Source of the DNA: Streptomyces sp. 71268
GTDB lineage: Bacteria; Actinomycetota; Actinomycetes; Streptomycetales; Streptomycetaceae
Reading direction: 5' to 3'
DNA: 64,000 bases
NCBI RefSeq assembly: GCF_029392895.1
Contig: NZ_CP114200.1
Coordinates: 1,641,501-1,705,500, forward strand
A program made the position numbers and the translations under genes. Below are positions 44,091 through 53,398 of this stretch, one piece after another (position 1 is the stretch's first letter; each line of letters begins with the position of its first letter). The notes under the pieces are model-generated. The model was not told the DNA's origin. It searched no databases and was given only the letters and a program-made list of their open reading frames with translations.

Positions 44091-45596
44091 ATGGCGGATC
44101 AAGCACGGGAAACAGAGAACGCGCACGTCACGGACGTCATCGTGATCGGCGGCGGCACCGGCGGCTACAGCACCGCGCTGCGCGCCGCCGCGCTGGGCCT
44201 GGACGTGGTGCTGGTCGAGCGGGACCTGGTCGGCGGCACCTGCCTGCACCGGGGCTGCGTGCCCAGCAAGGCGATGCTGCACGCGGCCGAGTTGGTCGAC
44301 GGCATCACCGAGGCCCGCGAACGGTGGGGCGTCAGGGCGACGTTGGAGGGCGTGGACTGGGCCGCGCTGACGGCCACCCGAGACGACATCGTGGCGCGCA
44401 ACCACCGGGGCGTCGAGGGCCACCTCGCGCACGCGGGGGTGCGCGTGGTGCGTGCGACGGCGACGTTGACCGGGCCCCGTACGGTGCGCGTGGAGCCGGG
44501 CGGGACGTGGCGGGCGCGGCGCGGCCTCGTGCTGGCGACCGGTTCGAGACCGCGCACGCTGCCGGGGCTCGTACCCGACGGGCGCCGGGTGGTCACCAGC
44601 GACGACGCGCTCTTCGCGCCGGGGCTCCCGGAGTCGGTGCTGGTCATCGGCGGCGGCGCGATCGGCGTGGAGTACGCGTCGCTGCACCGCTCGATGGGGG
44701 CCTCGGTGACCCTGGTGGAGACGGCGGACCGGCTGCTTCCGCTGGAGGACGCGGACGTCGGTCGGCACGTGACGCGCGGCCTGAAGAGGCGGGGCGTGAC
44801 GGTGTGGACCGGGGCCAGGTGCGAGGAGGCGCGGCCGTACGAGGACGGGGTGCGCGTCACGGTCAGCTCGCCGCGCGGCGAGCCGCGCCACCTGGACGTG
44901 GCGCGGGTGCTCGTGGCCGTGGGGCGGGCGCCGGTGACCGAGGGGCTCGGCCTCGGGGCGGCGGGGCTGGCGCCGGACGCCCGGGGGTTCGTGGCGCCGG
45001 CCGACTGGTCGCGTCTGGAGACCGCCGTCCCGGGCGTGCACGTGGTGGGCGACCTGCTGCCGCCGCCGTCGCCGGGCCTGGCGCACGCCTCGTTCGCCGA
45101 GGGGCTGCTCGTGGCCGAGACGCTGGCCGGGCGCGCCCCGCGCCCCATCGACTACGCCGCCGTGCCGCGCGTGACGTACTCCAGCCCGCAGACCGCGTCC
45201 GTCGGGCTCAGCGAGGAGGGGGCCCGGGAGCGGGGCCACGACGTGGTCACCAACACGCTGCCGCTGACGGCTACGGCCAAGGGCATGGTGCACGGCCAGG
45301 GCGGCCTGGTGAAGGTCGTCGCCGAGCGCGGCGTCGGCGGGCCGGCCGCCGGCGCGGAGTCGGACGGCCCCGGGGCGCGGTCCGCCGTGGGGGCGGCCGG
45401 CGGGGTGGGCACGGTGCTCGGGGTGCACCTGGTGGGCCCGCACGTCTCGGAGATGATCGCCGAGGGTCAGCTCATCGTCGGCTGGGAGGCCGACCCGGCC
45501 GACGTCGCCCAGCACGTCCACCCGCACCCGACGCTCTCCGAGGCCGTCGGCGAGGTGTTCCTCACGCTGGCAGGTCGGGGTCTGCACCAGCACTGA
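44091..45596 (+). CDS. lpdA: Dihydrolipoyl dehydrogenase-type flavoprotein
   Basis: 501 residues from ATG 44091. FAD motif VIVIGGGTGGYSTALRAA; the redox disulfide is GGTCLHRGCVPSK; NAD motif VLVIGGGAIGVEYASLHRS; second FAD motif VPGVHVVGDLLPP; and HVHPHPTLSEAVGEVF as the C-terminal HPTLSE catalytic His-Glu. An insert of about 25 residues (Gly/Ala/Ser, about 420-445) breaks the dimerisation domain. The substrate could be lipoamide of a dehydrogenase complex, but no E1/E2 genes are adjacent. Confidence 0.88.
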   Translation: MADQARETENAHVTDVIVIGGGTGGYSTALRAAALGLDVVLVERDLVGGTCLHRGCVPSKAMLHAAELVDGITEARERWGVRATLEGVDWAALTATRDDIVARNHRGVEGHLAHAGVRVVRATATLTGPRTVRVEPGGTWRARRGLVLATGSRPRTLPGLVPDGRRVVTSDDALFAPGLPESVLVIGGGAIGVEYASLHRSMGASVTLVETADRLLPLEDADVGRHVTRGLKRRGVTVWTGARCEEARPYEDGVRVTVSSPRGEPRHLDVARVLVAVGRAPVTEGLGLGAAGLAPDARGFVAPADWSRLETAVPGVHVVGDLLPPPSPGLAHASFAEGLLVAETLAGRAPRPIDYAAVPRVTYSSPQTASVGLSEEGARERGHDVVTNTLPLTATAKGMVHGQGGLVKVVAERGVGGPAAGAESDGPGARSAVGAAGGVGTVLGVHLVGPHVSEMIAEGQLIVGWEADPADVAQHVHPHPTLSEAVGEVFLTLAGRGLHQH

Positions 45597-45954
45597 CGCC
45601 GCCCGGGTCGGCGCCGTCGCGCGCGTCGGCCCCGCTCGCCCCGGCGTCGCGGTCGACCGCCCCCTCCTCGCCGCCGTCCGCGCCGGGTTCGGCGCCACCG
45701 GCGGGGGGCCGGCTGGTACGGGCGGGGGTACGGGCCGAGGCGCGGGCGTCGTCGTCGGGGACCAGGTCGCCGGCGCACAGCACGGCGAAGCCCAGCACGG
45801 CCACGACCCCGCCGGCGTACAACTCGTACCCGTCGAGGAAGGGCAACCGGTCCAGCACGGCCCACTTGCCGAACCAGCCGGTGAAGTAGTGGACGAGGCT
45901 GGAGCCGCCGATCAGCAGCAACCCCGTGCCCAGCAGCTCAAGCAGCTTTCTCAT
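45562..45954 (-). CDS. Small two-helix membrane protein
   Basis: 130 residues from ATG 45954. Two hydrophobic segments (LLELLGTGLLLIGGSSLVHY and LYAGGVVAVLGFAVLCAGDL) are followed by an acidic, Ala/Gly-rich cytoplasmic or periplasmic tail. The 3' end overlaps the lpd gene by 35 nt, tail to tail. No family recognised. Confidence 0.65.
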   Translation of the reverse strand: MRKLLELLGTGLLLIGGSSLVHYFTGWFGKWAVLDRLPFLDGYELYAGGVVAVLGFAVLCAGDLVPDDDARASARTPARTSRPPAGGAEPGADGGEEGAVDRDAGASGADARDGADPGGVSAGADPDLPA

Positions 45955-46079
45955 GGTCCGAACGCTAGGCGCGCGGGGCCCCGCCACCCGTCCGCCGAAG
46001 GTCTACGGACCCGCGACTTTGGTATCCCGTACCGCGCTGGGGGGACGCGCGCGCGGCGCCGTTCCGTAGATTCGCCGGC

Positions 46080-47567
46080 ATGAACGGCACGTTGAACGGT
46101 ACGCACGAACCGTCGCCCGCGCCCGCCGCGGCGGACTCGCCCGATGGTGAGCCCGCGGCCGCGCCCGGTGGGCACCTCGCGCGCACCCGGCGCCGCCCCC
46201 GCGACTGGGTGGTGGACCTCAGCGCCTTCGTGCTCGCCGCGCTGTTCTCCTTGGTGACCGCCGGGTCGGTGGTGGAGGACCCCGACCTGCCGGAGCTGTG
46301 GCTCTTCGTCGACCAGGTCTTCGGGCTGCTGGCCTGTGGGGCGCTGTGGTTCCGCCGGCGGTGGCCGGTACACCTCGCGGCGGCCATGCTGCTGGCGTCG
46401 ACGGCCTCGCACTTCGTGGTCGGGCCCAGCCTGGTGGTGATGTTCACCGTCGCGGTGCACCGCCCGTTCCGCCCCGTGGCCGTCATCGGCGCGCTGGCGT
46501 TCGCGAGCAGCCTGGTCAACGGGCTGGTGCACACCGATCCCGACCTGGGGTACGTGGGCTCGGTGCTGACCGGGACGCTGCTCTACAGCACGGCAATCGG
46601 CTGGGGCATGTTCGTCCGCTCCCGGCGCCAACTCCTCATCTCGCTGCGGGAGCGGGCGCACCGGGCGGAGTCGGAGGCCGCGCTGCGCGCCGAGCGCGTC
46701 CAACGGCTCACCCGGGAGCGCATCGCGCGCGAGATGCACGACGTGCTCGCGCACCGGCTGTCCCTGCTGAGCGTGCACGCGGGCGCGTTGGAGTACCGGC
46801 CCGACGCTCCGCCCCGGGACATCGCGCAGGCCGCGGGCGTGATCCGGGCCAGCGCCCACCAGGCCCTGGAGGACCTGCGGGAGGTGATCGGCGTGCTCCG
46901 TACGCCCATCGGCCAGGCCGCGCCCGGCGCCCAGCCGACCACGGACGACGCGCCGCCGGCGACGCCGGGAGCGGGCACGGCCTCGGAGCCCCGGCGGGGA
47001 AAGGAAGCCCGGACGAGGCCGGGCAGGGCCCGTCGCCCACGCCGCGGGCGCGCCACCGACCGGGCCGGCGGCGCGGCCCGCGCCGACTCCGCACCGCACG
47101 CGCGGCTGGCGCCGCCGGCCGCTCGGGAGTCCTGGGACGGGGCCGTGCCGAGCCGGCCTCAGCCCACGCTGGCCGACCTGCCACGGCTGGTCGACGAGGT
47201 GCGGCAGGCGGCCATGCGGGTGGTGCTGCACGACGAGCGGGAGGCGTGCGACCCGGTGCCGGCCGCGACGGGGCGTACGGCGTACCGGATCGTGCAGGAG
47301 GGCCTGACCAACGCCCGCAAGCACGCCCCGGACGCCACGGTCACGGTGCGGGTCGCCGGCGCCCCCGAGCGCGGTCTGACGGTCGAGGTGCGGGACCGGC
47401 CGGAGGAGGGTGGCGACAGGCCGCGGCGGGCGGAGCCGATTCCCGGCTCCGGGCAGGGGCTGATCGGCCTGGCCGAACGCGCCTCGCTGGCCGGTGGCGA
47501 CCTGGAGAGCGGGGTCACCGAAGACGGCGGCTTCCTGCTGCGCGCCTGGCTACCGTGGCCCGCATGA
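46080..47567 (+). CDS. Two-component sensor histidine kinase (NarL/DesK type)
   Basis: 495 residues from ATG 46080. About four to five transmembrane helices (residues about 45-190) precede a HisKA_3 region RIAREMHDVLAHRLSLLSVH, with the phospho-accepting His in EMHDVLAHR. The ATP-binding part has YRIVQEGLTNARKHAP and GQGLIGLAERASL. A disordered insert of about 70 Ala/Pro/Arg-rich residues (about 280-355) separates the two. It overlaps the response regulator (ATGA). Confidence 0.9.
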   Translation: MNGTLNGTHEPSPAPAAADSPDGEPAAAPGGHLARTRRRPRDWVVDLSAFVLAALFSLVTAGSVVEDPDLPELWLFVDQVFGLLACGALWFRRRWPVHLAAAMLLASTASHFVVGPSLVVMFTVAVHRPFRPVAVIGALAFASSLVNGLVHTDPDLGYVGSVLTGTLLYSTAIGWGMFVRSRRQLLISLRERAHRAESEAALRAERVQRLTRERIAREMHDVLAHRLSLLSVHAGALEYRPDAPPRDIAQAAGVIRASAHQALEDLREVIGVLRTPIGQAAPGAQPTTDDAPPATPGAGTASEPRRGKEARTRPGRARRPRRGRATDRAGGAARADSAPHARLAPPAARESWDGAVPSRPQPTLADLPRLVDEVRQAAMRVVLHDEREACDPVPAATGRTAYRIVQEGLTNARKHAPDATVTVRVAGAPERGLTVEVRDRPEEGGDRPRRAEPIPGSGQGLIGLAERASLAGGDLESGVTEDGGFLLRAWLPWPA

Positions 47568-48250
47568 ACACTTCCGATCACCAGCGCGTGCGCGTGCTCC
47601 TCGTCGACGACGACCCGCTGGTACGCGCCGGGCTGCGGCTGATGCTGGGCGGCTCGGCCGACGTGGAGATCGTCGGCGAGGCCGCCGACGGGACCGAGGT
47701 CGGCCCGCTGGTGCGGCGGCACTCCCCCGACGTCGTGCTGATGGACATCCGCATGCCGACGCTGGACGGGCTCGCGGCGACGGAGGAGTTGCGGCGCGCG
47801 GAACGCCCGCCCGAGGTCATCGTGCTGACGACGTTCCACGCCGACGAGCACGTGCTGCGCGCGCTGCGGGCCGGGGCGGCCGGCTTCCTTCTCAAGGACA
47901 CGCCACCGGCCGAGATCGTGGCCGCCGTGCACCGGGTCGCCGCCGGTGACCCGGTGCTCTCGCCCGCGGTCACCCAACAGCTCATCGAGCACGTCGCCGG
48001 CGCCGGCCAGGATCTGCGCCGCAGCCGGGCACGCGGCCTGCTGGGCCGGTTGAACGACCGGGAGCGCGAGGTGGCCCTCGCCGTCGGGGAGGGCAAGTCG
48101 AACGCGGAGATCGGCAACGCGCTGTACATGAGCGTCGCCACGGTCAAGACCCACGTCTCCCGCATCCTGACCAAGCTGGACCTCAACAACCGGGTGCAGA
48201 TAGCCCTGTTGACGCACGACGCGGGCTTGCTGGACGGCAACGCCGCCTGA
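47564..48250 (+). CDS. NarL-type response regulator
   Basis: 228 residues from ATG 47564. Receiver domain: acidic pocket LLVDDDPLVRAGL, phospho-accepting Asp in VVLMDIRMPTLDG, T/K residues in VIVLTTFHADE and GFLLKDTPPAEI. The C-terminal LuxR HTH is LNDREREVALAVGEGKSNAE. It pairs with the upstream kinase. Targets unknown. Confidence 0.95.
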   Translation: MNTSDHQRVRVLLVDDDPLVRAGLRLMLGGSADVEIVGEAADGTEVGPLVRRHSPDVVLMDIRMPTLDGLAATEELRRAERPPEVIVLTTFHADEHVLRALRAGAAGFLLKDTPPAEIVAAVHRVAAGDPVLSPAVTQQLIEHVAGAGQDLRRSRARGLLGRLNDREREVALAVGEGKSNAEIGNALYMSVATVKTHVSRILTKLDLNNRVQIALLTHDAGLLDGNAA

Positions 48251-48469
48251 CGCCCGCGCGGCACGCGACAGCCGAGCGGGGGGGCGCGTGCCGGGGCGGC
48301 GGGACGACAGGGAGCGGGGCGACGGTGGGCACGGGCCGGTCGGCGAGTGCCGACCGGCCGCCCGTACGGCGCTCCCCGCCCGACGGCACTCGCACAAAAG
48401 TGTGGACAGGGGGTCGGCGGCCCGCCTACAGTGCGGTCACGCCCTAGATCACGGAAGGAGGCCGGAGCC

Positions 48470-48526
48470 ATGTACGTCACTTCATTCCCGCGCTCCCGCC
48501 CCGTCCGCAGGGCTGCCTTCGTCTGA
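48470..48526 (+). CDS. 18-residue ORF upstream of the GNAT gene
   Basis: ATG 48470 with GGAAGGAGG at ideal distance; stop at 48524-48526. The peptide is MYVTSFPRSRPVRRAAFV, basic and without known motif. It ends 44 nt before the GNAT start, which has its own GGAAGGA. It may be a leader peptide that couples translation. No homolog is recognised. Confidence 0.5.
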   Translation: MYVTSFPRSRPVRRAAFV

Positions 48527-48569
48527 CGCCGTCTGACCGGGAGCGCACCGCATTCCTGGAAGGACTCCC

Positions 48570-49490
48570 GTGACCGATCTGGTCATCCGTCAGCTCTCCG
48601 AGAGCGACGCACACCTCTTTCACACCCTGCCCGACCCCGGCCTCGTCGGCCACGGCGCGTTCGAGCGGCGGTACGCCACCTTCGCGCAGGGCGGCGAGTA
48701 CCGGCCCGACTGGACCTGGGTCGCCCTGCGCGAGGACACCGTGGTGGCCCGCGCCGCCTGGTGGGCCGGCCCGGACGACGCCAAGCCGATCGCCCTGGAC
48801 TGGTTCGACTTCACCGACGCCGACGCCGCCGTGCAGTTGCTGCGCACGGCGCCGTTCCGCTCCGACTACGCGTTGCTGCTGCCGCCCGACTGGGAGCGCG
48901 ACCCGGCGGTGCGGGAGGCGGCCCGGGCCCGTGTCGACGCCGTGACCGACGCCGGCATGGACCAACTCGTCGGCCGCCACCGCTACACCTGGACGCCCGA
49001 GTGCGGGGTGCCCGAGCAGCCGGGCCGGTTGACGTTCCGACCGGAGCCGGACGACGAGGAGATCCTCGCCGTGCTGCGCCGGGTCCAGCACGGCACGTTG
49101 GACGCGCACGCCCGCCGCGTCATCGCCACCGACGGCCACGACGCCGCCGCGCGGGAGGAGCTGGACTTCTTCCACTGGTGCCCGTCCCCGCGCGAGTGGT
49201 GGCGCACGGCGTGGACGGCCGAGGGCGAACTCGTCGGGCTCCACATCCCGGCCCGCAACCAGAGCGCGCCGGTCGTCGGCTTCATCGGCGTCGTACCCGA
49301 ACAGCGCGGCCACGGCTACGCGTACGACCTGCTCGCCGACTGCACCCGGATGCTCGCGGCGGAGGGCGCGCGGAAGATCTTCGCCGAGACCGACCACGGC
49401 AACCGGCCGATGGCGGCGAACTTCACCAAGGCCGGTTACCCGGTCTCCCAGGAGCGCGCCTACTTCCAGTGGCCGCAGACGCGGGACTGA
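48570..49490 (+). CDS. GNAT family N-acetyltransferase
   Basis: 306 residues from GTG 48570. The catalytic GNAT domain is in the C-terminal third: VVGFIGVVPEQRGHGYAYDL (acetyl-CoA loop PEQRGHGYA), then IFAETDHGNRPMAANFTKAG. The N-terminal half (about 1-160) is a second, degenerate GNAT-like half. Substrate unknown. Confidence 0.85.
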   Translation: MTDLVIRQLSESDAHLFHTLPDPGLVGHGAFERRYATFAQGGEYRPDWTWVALREDTVVARAAWWAGPDDAKPIALDWFDFTDADAAVQLLRTAPFRSDYALLLPPDWERDPAVREAARARVDAVTDAGMDQLVGRHRYTWTPECGVPEQPGRLTFRPEPDDEEILAVLRRVQHGTLDAHARRVIATDGHDAAAREELDFFHWCPSPREWWRTAWTAEGELVGLHIPARNQSAPVVGFIGVVPEQRGHGYAYDLLADCTRMLAAEGARKIFAETDHGNRPMAANFTKAGYPVSQERAYFQWPQTRD

Positions 49491-49538
49491 GCCCACGCTG
49501 ACGGCGTGCCGTACGCCCCCGCGCGTCACGGCACGCCC

Positions 49539-49579
49539 CGCGCCCGCCCCCGTGCCCGCCAGGCACGGGGGCGGGCGCG
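49539..49579 (+). terminator. 18-bp perfect hairpin terminator
   Basis: 49539-49556 and 49562-49579 are perfect complements over a 5-nt loop. It lies between the GNAT stop (49490) and the convergent msrB stop (49665), and so can serve both. Confidence 0.8.
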
Positions 49580-49664
49580 GTCACGGGCCGAGTACGCCCG
49601 CCGGCGTACGCGCGAGGCGTGGGGCTGGGTCGGTGGGGGCGCGGCCCGGGGTTGGGCGGCGGGC

Positions 49665-50072
49665 TCAGTCCTCGGCGGGCTGGAGCCGCAGCGATATGGA
49701 GTTGATGCAGTACCGCTGGTCGGTGGGGGTCGGATACCCCTCGCCCGCGAAGACATGGCCCAGGTGGGAGCCGCAGCGGGCGCAGCGCACCTCGGTGCGG
49801 ACCATGCCGTGCGAGCGGTCCTCGACCAACTCGACCGCGGACGAGTCCTTCGGGTCGAAGAAGCTCGGCCAGCCGCAGTGGCTCTCGAACTTCTCCGTGG
49901 ACCGGAACAACTCGGCGTCACACGCCCGGCAGGAGTAGACACCCTCGGTCGTGGTGTCGGTGTACTCGCCACGGAAGGCGGGCTCGGTGCCGGCCCGGCG
50001 GAGCACCTGGTACTCCGCCGGCGACAGCTCAGCACGCCACTGCTCGTCGGACTTCTCGACCTCGTACGCCAT
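49665..50072 (-). CDS. msrB: Peptide-methionine (R)-S-oxide reductase
   Basis: 135 residues from ATG 50072. It repairs methionine-R-sulfoxide in proteins. Catalytic Cys in QRYCINSISL, zinc-binding CRAC and CARC pairs, and the substrate region KFESHCGWPSFF. Normal length for stand-alone MsrB. The murC gene lies upstream on the same strand. Confidence 0.95.
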   Translation of the reverse strand: MAYEVEKSDEQWRAELSPAEYQVLRRAGTEPAFRGEYTDTTTEGVYSCRACDAELFRSTEKFESHCGWPSFFDPKDSSAVELVEDRSHGMVRTEVRCARCGSHLGHVFAGEGYPTPTDQRYCINSISLRLQPAED

Positions 50073-50148
50073 CTCGCGCCTTTCGGGGATGCGGTCTTAC
50101 GCGTCGTCGCCGGCCCGCTGCCGTCGCGCGGCGCGGGCCGGCCACGGG

Positions 50149-51639
50149 TCAGCCTTTCAGCCGGGCCACGATCCGCGGACCGAGGTCCGTGACGTCGCCC
50201 GCGCCCATGGTGAGAACCAGATCGCCGGGCCCCGCCATTCCCGCGATCAGCTCGGGGATCGCCTCCCGGTCGGCGACGGCCCGCACGTCGGCGCCCCGGG
50301 CGGTGGCCGCGTCGATGACCAGGGCGCTGGTGACGCCCTCGACCGGGTCCTCCCGGGCCGGGTAGATGTCGAGCACGAACGCCGCGTCGGCCAGCGTCAG
50401 CGCCTCGCCCATCTCGACGCCCAGCTCCTGCGTGCGGCTGAAGAGGTGCGGCTGGAAGACCACGAGCACCCGCCCGTCGCCGGCGCCGCCCCGGATGGCC
50501 TCCAGGTCGGCGGCGATCTCCGTGGGGTGGTGCGCGTAGGAGTCGATGACCTGCACGCCGCCCGCGGTGCCACGGAGCTGGAGGCGGCGGTTGACGCCGG
50601 TGTACGAGGCGAGCGCCGTGGCCAGCTCGCGGGTCGGCAGGCCCATCGCGGTGCCGGCGGCCAGGGCCGCGACCGCGTTGTGCGCGTAGTGCCGCCCGGG
50701 CACCGAGACCGTGAACGTGAGCCGCTCCCCGTCGGCCAGCGCCACCGTGACCTCGCTGGTGAGGCCGTGCGGGGTGACGTCGAGGACGCGCAGGTCGGCC
50801 TCCGGCGACTCGCCGTAGGTGACGATGGTCAGGTCCCGCCGGCCACGGACGCGGCTGGTCAGCTCGCGGGCGCCGGACTGGTCGGCGGCGATGACGAGCG
50901 TGCCGCCGGGGCGCACCCGGGTCACGAAGGTCTCGAAGGACTCGTAGATCTCGTCCATCGAGGCGTAGTTGGCGTGGTGGTCCAGCTCCACGTTGAGGAT
51001 GACGGCGACCTCGGGCGCGTACTTGTGGAAGCTGCGGTCGCTCTCGTCCGCCTCGGCCACGAAGATCTCACCGCTGCCGTGCCGCGCGTTGGAGCCGGGC
51101 GCGTCCAGGTCGCCGCCGATCGCGTACGACGGGTCGACGCCCAGGGTGCCGAGGGAGACGGCCAGCATCGAGGTGGTGGTGGTCTTGCCGTGGGTGCCCG
51201 CGACGGCGATGGCGCGCCGGTCGGTCATCAGGGCGGCCAGCGCGTCCGAGCGGTGCACCACCGGGATGCCCCGCTCGGCCGCCGCCCGCAGCTCCGGGTT
51301 GTCCTGGCGGATGGCGCTGGAGACCACGACGCTGGTGGTGTCGGCGGCCAGGTGTTCGGCCGCGTGCCCGACGTGCACCTTCGCGCCGAGCGCGCGCAGC
51401 GACCGCGCGGTGTCCGACTCGCGCGCGTCGCTGCCCGCGACCCGGGCGCCGCGCATGGCGAGGATCCTGGCGATGCCGGACATGCCGGCGCCGCCGATCC
51501 CGATGAAGTGCGGGCGCGCCAGCGCGTCGCCCGTCGCGGGCGCCGCCACGGCTGTCCCGGTCGGCGCCGTGGCCGTGGCCGCGGGGGCCGCCGCTTCGCG
51601 CCGCGCTGCGTTCTCGGAGCCGAGGCCCGCCGGTGCCAT
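50149..51639 (-). CDS. murC: UDP-N-acetylmuramate--L-alanine ligase
   Basis: 496 residues from ATG 51639 (GGGAGAA upstream). It adds L-Ala to UDP-MurNAc in peptidoglycan synthesis. FIGIGGAGMSGIARIL is the UDP site; VAGTHGKTTTTSMLA the ATP P-loop; LDHHANYASMDE-type region and DSYAHHPTEIAADLEA follow. The first 40 residues are Ala/Thr-rich and likely disordered. It is placed away from the dcw cluster, as is usual in Streptomyces. Confidence 0.95.
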   Translation of the reverse strand: MAPAGLGSENAARREAAAPAATATAPTGTAVAAPATGDALARPHFIGIGGAGMSGIARILAMRGARVAGSDARESDTARSLRALGAKVHVGHAAEHLAADTTSVVVSSAIRQDNPELRAAAERGIPVVHRSDALAALMTDRRAIAVAGTHGKTTTTSMLAVSLGTLGVDPSYAIGGDLDAPGSNARHGSGEIFVAEADESDRSFHKYAPEVAVILNVELDHHANYASMDEIYESFETFVTRVRPGGTLVIAADQSGARELTSRVRGRRDLTIVTYGESPEADLRVLDVTPHGLTSEVTVALADGERLTFTVSVPGRHYAHNAVAALAAGTAMGLPTRELATALASYTGVNRRLQLRGTAGGVQVIDSYAHHPTEIAADLEAIRGGAGDGRVLVVFQPHLFSRTQELGVEMGEALTLADAAFVLDIYPAREDPVEGVTSALVIDAATARGADVRAVADREAIPELIAGMAGPGDLVLTMGAGDVTDLGPRIVARLKG

Positions 51640-51904
51640 CGCGGTTCTCCCTGGTGGTAGAGGTGTGAGCGGCCGGGTGGCCGCCGGTCTGGTACGGGGC
51701 CGCCACTGCCGCCGACCCCGGCCAAGATTCTCGCACCCCGGACCGACATCGCCGCCCCCGGCCGCGCGCGCCCCACGCCGGCCCGCGCGCCGCACACCCC
51801 GCCGAGCGGTGGGCCGGGCGGTGTGCGGGGCGGGCGGAGCGGTGCGGCCGGGTGGCGTTCGCGTACGGGTCGCCGGGCCGCCGCCGCGCGCCGCCCGGGC
51901 CGGA

Positions 51905-52399
51905 TCAGCCCCGCTGGCTCTCCGGGGGCTCGTCCGCCGCGTGCGAGAACAGCTTGAGGACGGGGACGCCCACCTTGTGGCGGGCCCGGGAGGCCCAGTC
52001 GCGGTGGAAGAACTCCTCGACGAAGTGCGGCGCGGTCAGCACGATGACCTCGTCGGCGCCGGTCTCCTCGACCACGGAACGCAGCAGGTCCAGCGGGTGA
52101 CGCTGGACGAGCTGGCCCACGGCCTCGCTGCCGGTGGCCCGCAGCGCCTCCAGGGAGTGGGCCAGGGCGCGCTCGGCGGGCTCCCCGTCCGTGTGGCCCT
52201 CGGGCATCTCGGCCTCCTGGACGACCCGGTCCAGCTCCCCGAGGGCCACGTCGTCGATCGCGCGCAGCAGCCGGTCCTGGTCGCCGCGCGGCTGCATGAG
52301 GACGACGAAGGAGACGGCGTCGTCGCCATGCAGCGACGCGACGAAGTCCACATCCGCTGGTGTCAGGGGCTGCTCGATCATCAATACGCTCGTGAACAC
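51905..52399 (-). CDS. Unknown cytoplasmic protein, Rossmann-like pattern
   Basis: 164 residues from GTG 52399; ATG 52381 is an alternative. Its second half (RHPLDLLRSVVEETGADEVI and VLTAPHFVEEFFHRD) reads like an alternating beta/alpha Rossmann-type domain, similar in style to USP or eRF1-like folds. No motif supports an enzymatic call. Located next to murC on the same strand. Confidence 0.6.
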   Translation of the reverse strand: MFTSVLMIEQPLTPADVDFVASLHGDDAVSFVVLMQPRGDQDRLLRAIDDVALGELDRVVQEAEMPEGHTDGEPAERALAHSLEALRATGSEAVGQLVQRHPLDLLRSVVEETGADEVIVLTAPHFVEEFFHRDWASRARHKVGVPVLKLFSHAADEPPESQRG

Positions 52400-52527
52400 G
52401 ACGGACGCCCTTCTTCTCCCTGGACCCACAAAGTCCAACAGAAACCATCCTGCGCGTTCCCGGACAGGGCCGCGTGACACAAGTCTGCCCAGCGACAGTT
52501 AACCGGAACGGTAAATTCCGCCGATTG

Positions 52528-53331
52528 TCAGGACCGACGGTAGCGAGTGAAGAGAAAACCGTCCTCCTCCATGACGGAGGCGATGGAGAACCGTTCCGGC
52601 ACGGTGAGGGCCGGCCCGTTGACCACGCGCGCCGCCTCGCCCGAGGCCAGCAGCGGCGCCACCGAGAGGCACAGCTCGTCCAGGGCGCCGGCGGCCACGA
52701 ACTGGCCCAGCAGCGTCGGTCCGCCCTCGGTGAGCAGTCGGGTCAGCCCGCGCTCGGCCAGCGCCCCCTTGACCAACCCCGGGTCGACCCGGGCGCCCTG
52801 ACCCGCGCGCACCACCACGGCCCCCGCCGCCTCGGCCGCCGCCACCCGCTCGGCGGGCGCCCCGGCCCCGGTCAGCACGAGGGTCGGCGTCCGTGGCGCG
52901 GTGAACAGCGGCAGCGAGAAGTCCAGGTCCAGGCTGGCGCTGACGACGGCGATGGCCGGTGCCGGCGGCTGGCCCGCGGCGGCCCGGCGCGCCGCGAACG
53001 CCTCGCGGACCTTGGCCGGCCGGTACCCCTCCTGCCGCACCGTCTGGGCGCCGACCACGATCGCGTCGGCCAGCCCGCGCAGCACCCCGAAGATCCGCAT
53101 GTCGGCGTCGGAGGACAGTGGCTGCGAGCGGCCGTCGTGGTAGGCGGCGCCGTCCAGGGAGGCGACCATGTTGGCCCGCAGCCAGGCCGTGGGCCGCGGG
53201 CTCGCGGTGGCCGGCGGCCCGGCGGCGCCGGCCTCACCCGGATAGGCGTACGCGTCGGCCAGCTCGTCCAGCGACCAGGTGCGCGCTTCGGTGTCCGTCG
53301 GATCGGATGGCGGGGGGAACAGGCGTCGCAT
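52528..53331 (-). CDS. Pyrimidine reductase family protein (RibD C-terminal domain)
   Basis: 267 residues from ATG 53331. It has the dihydrofolate-reductase-like RibD_C fold: ANMVASLDGAAYHDGRSQPL, DADMRIFGVLRGLADAIVVG, LLTEGGPTLLGQFVAAGALD. RibD_C proteins reduce 5-amino-6-(ribosylamino)uracil phosphate, but stand-alone members have varied or unknown substrates. Divergent from zapE, with 67 bp between the starts. Confidence 0.85.
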   Translation of the reverse strand: MRRLFPPPSDPTDTEARTWSLDELADAYAYPGEAGAAGPPATASPRPTAWLRANMVASLDGAAYHDGRSQPLSSDADMRIFGVLRGLADAIVVGAQTVRQEGYRPAKVREAFAARRAAAGQPPAPAIAVVSASLDLDFSLPLFTAPRTPTLVLTGAGAPAERVAAAEAAGAVVVRAGQGARVDPGLVKGALAERGLTRLLTEGGPTLLGQFVAAGALDELCLSVAPLLASGEAARVVNGPALTVPERFSIASVMEEDGFLFTRYRRS

Positions 53332-53398
53332 GGCCGCAGTGTGACATGGGTCCCTCGGCGGGCGGTGGCCCGGTGGGCAGCGACTAGGCTGGACGGCT

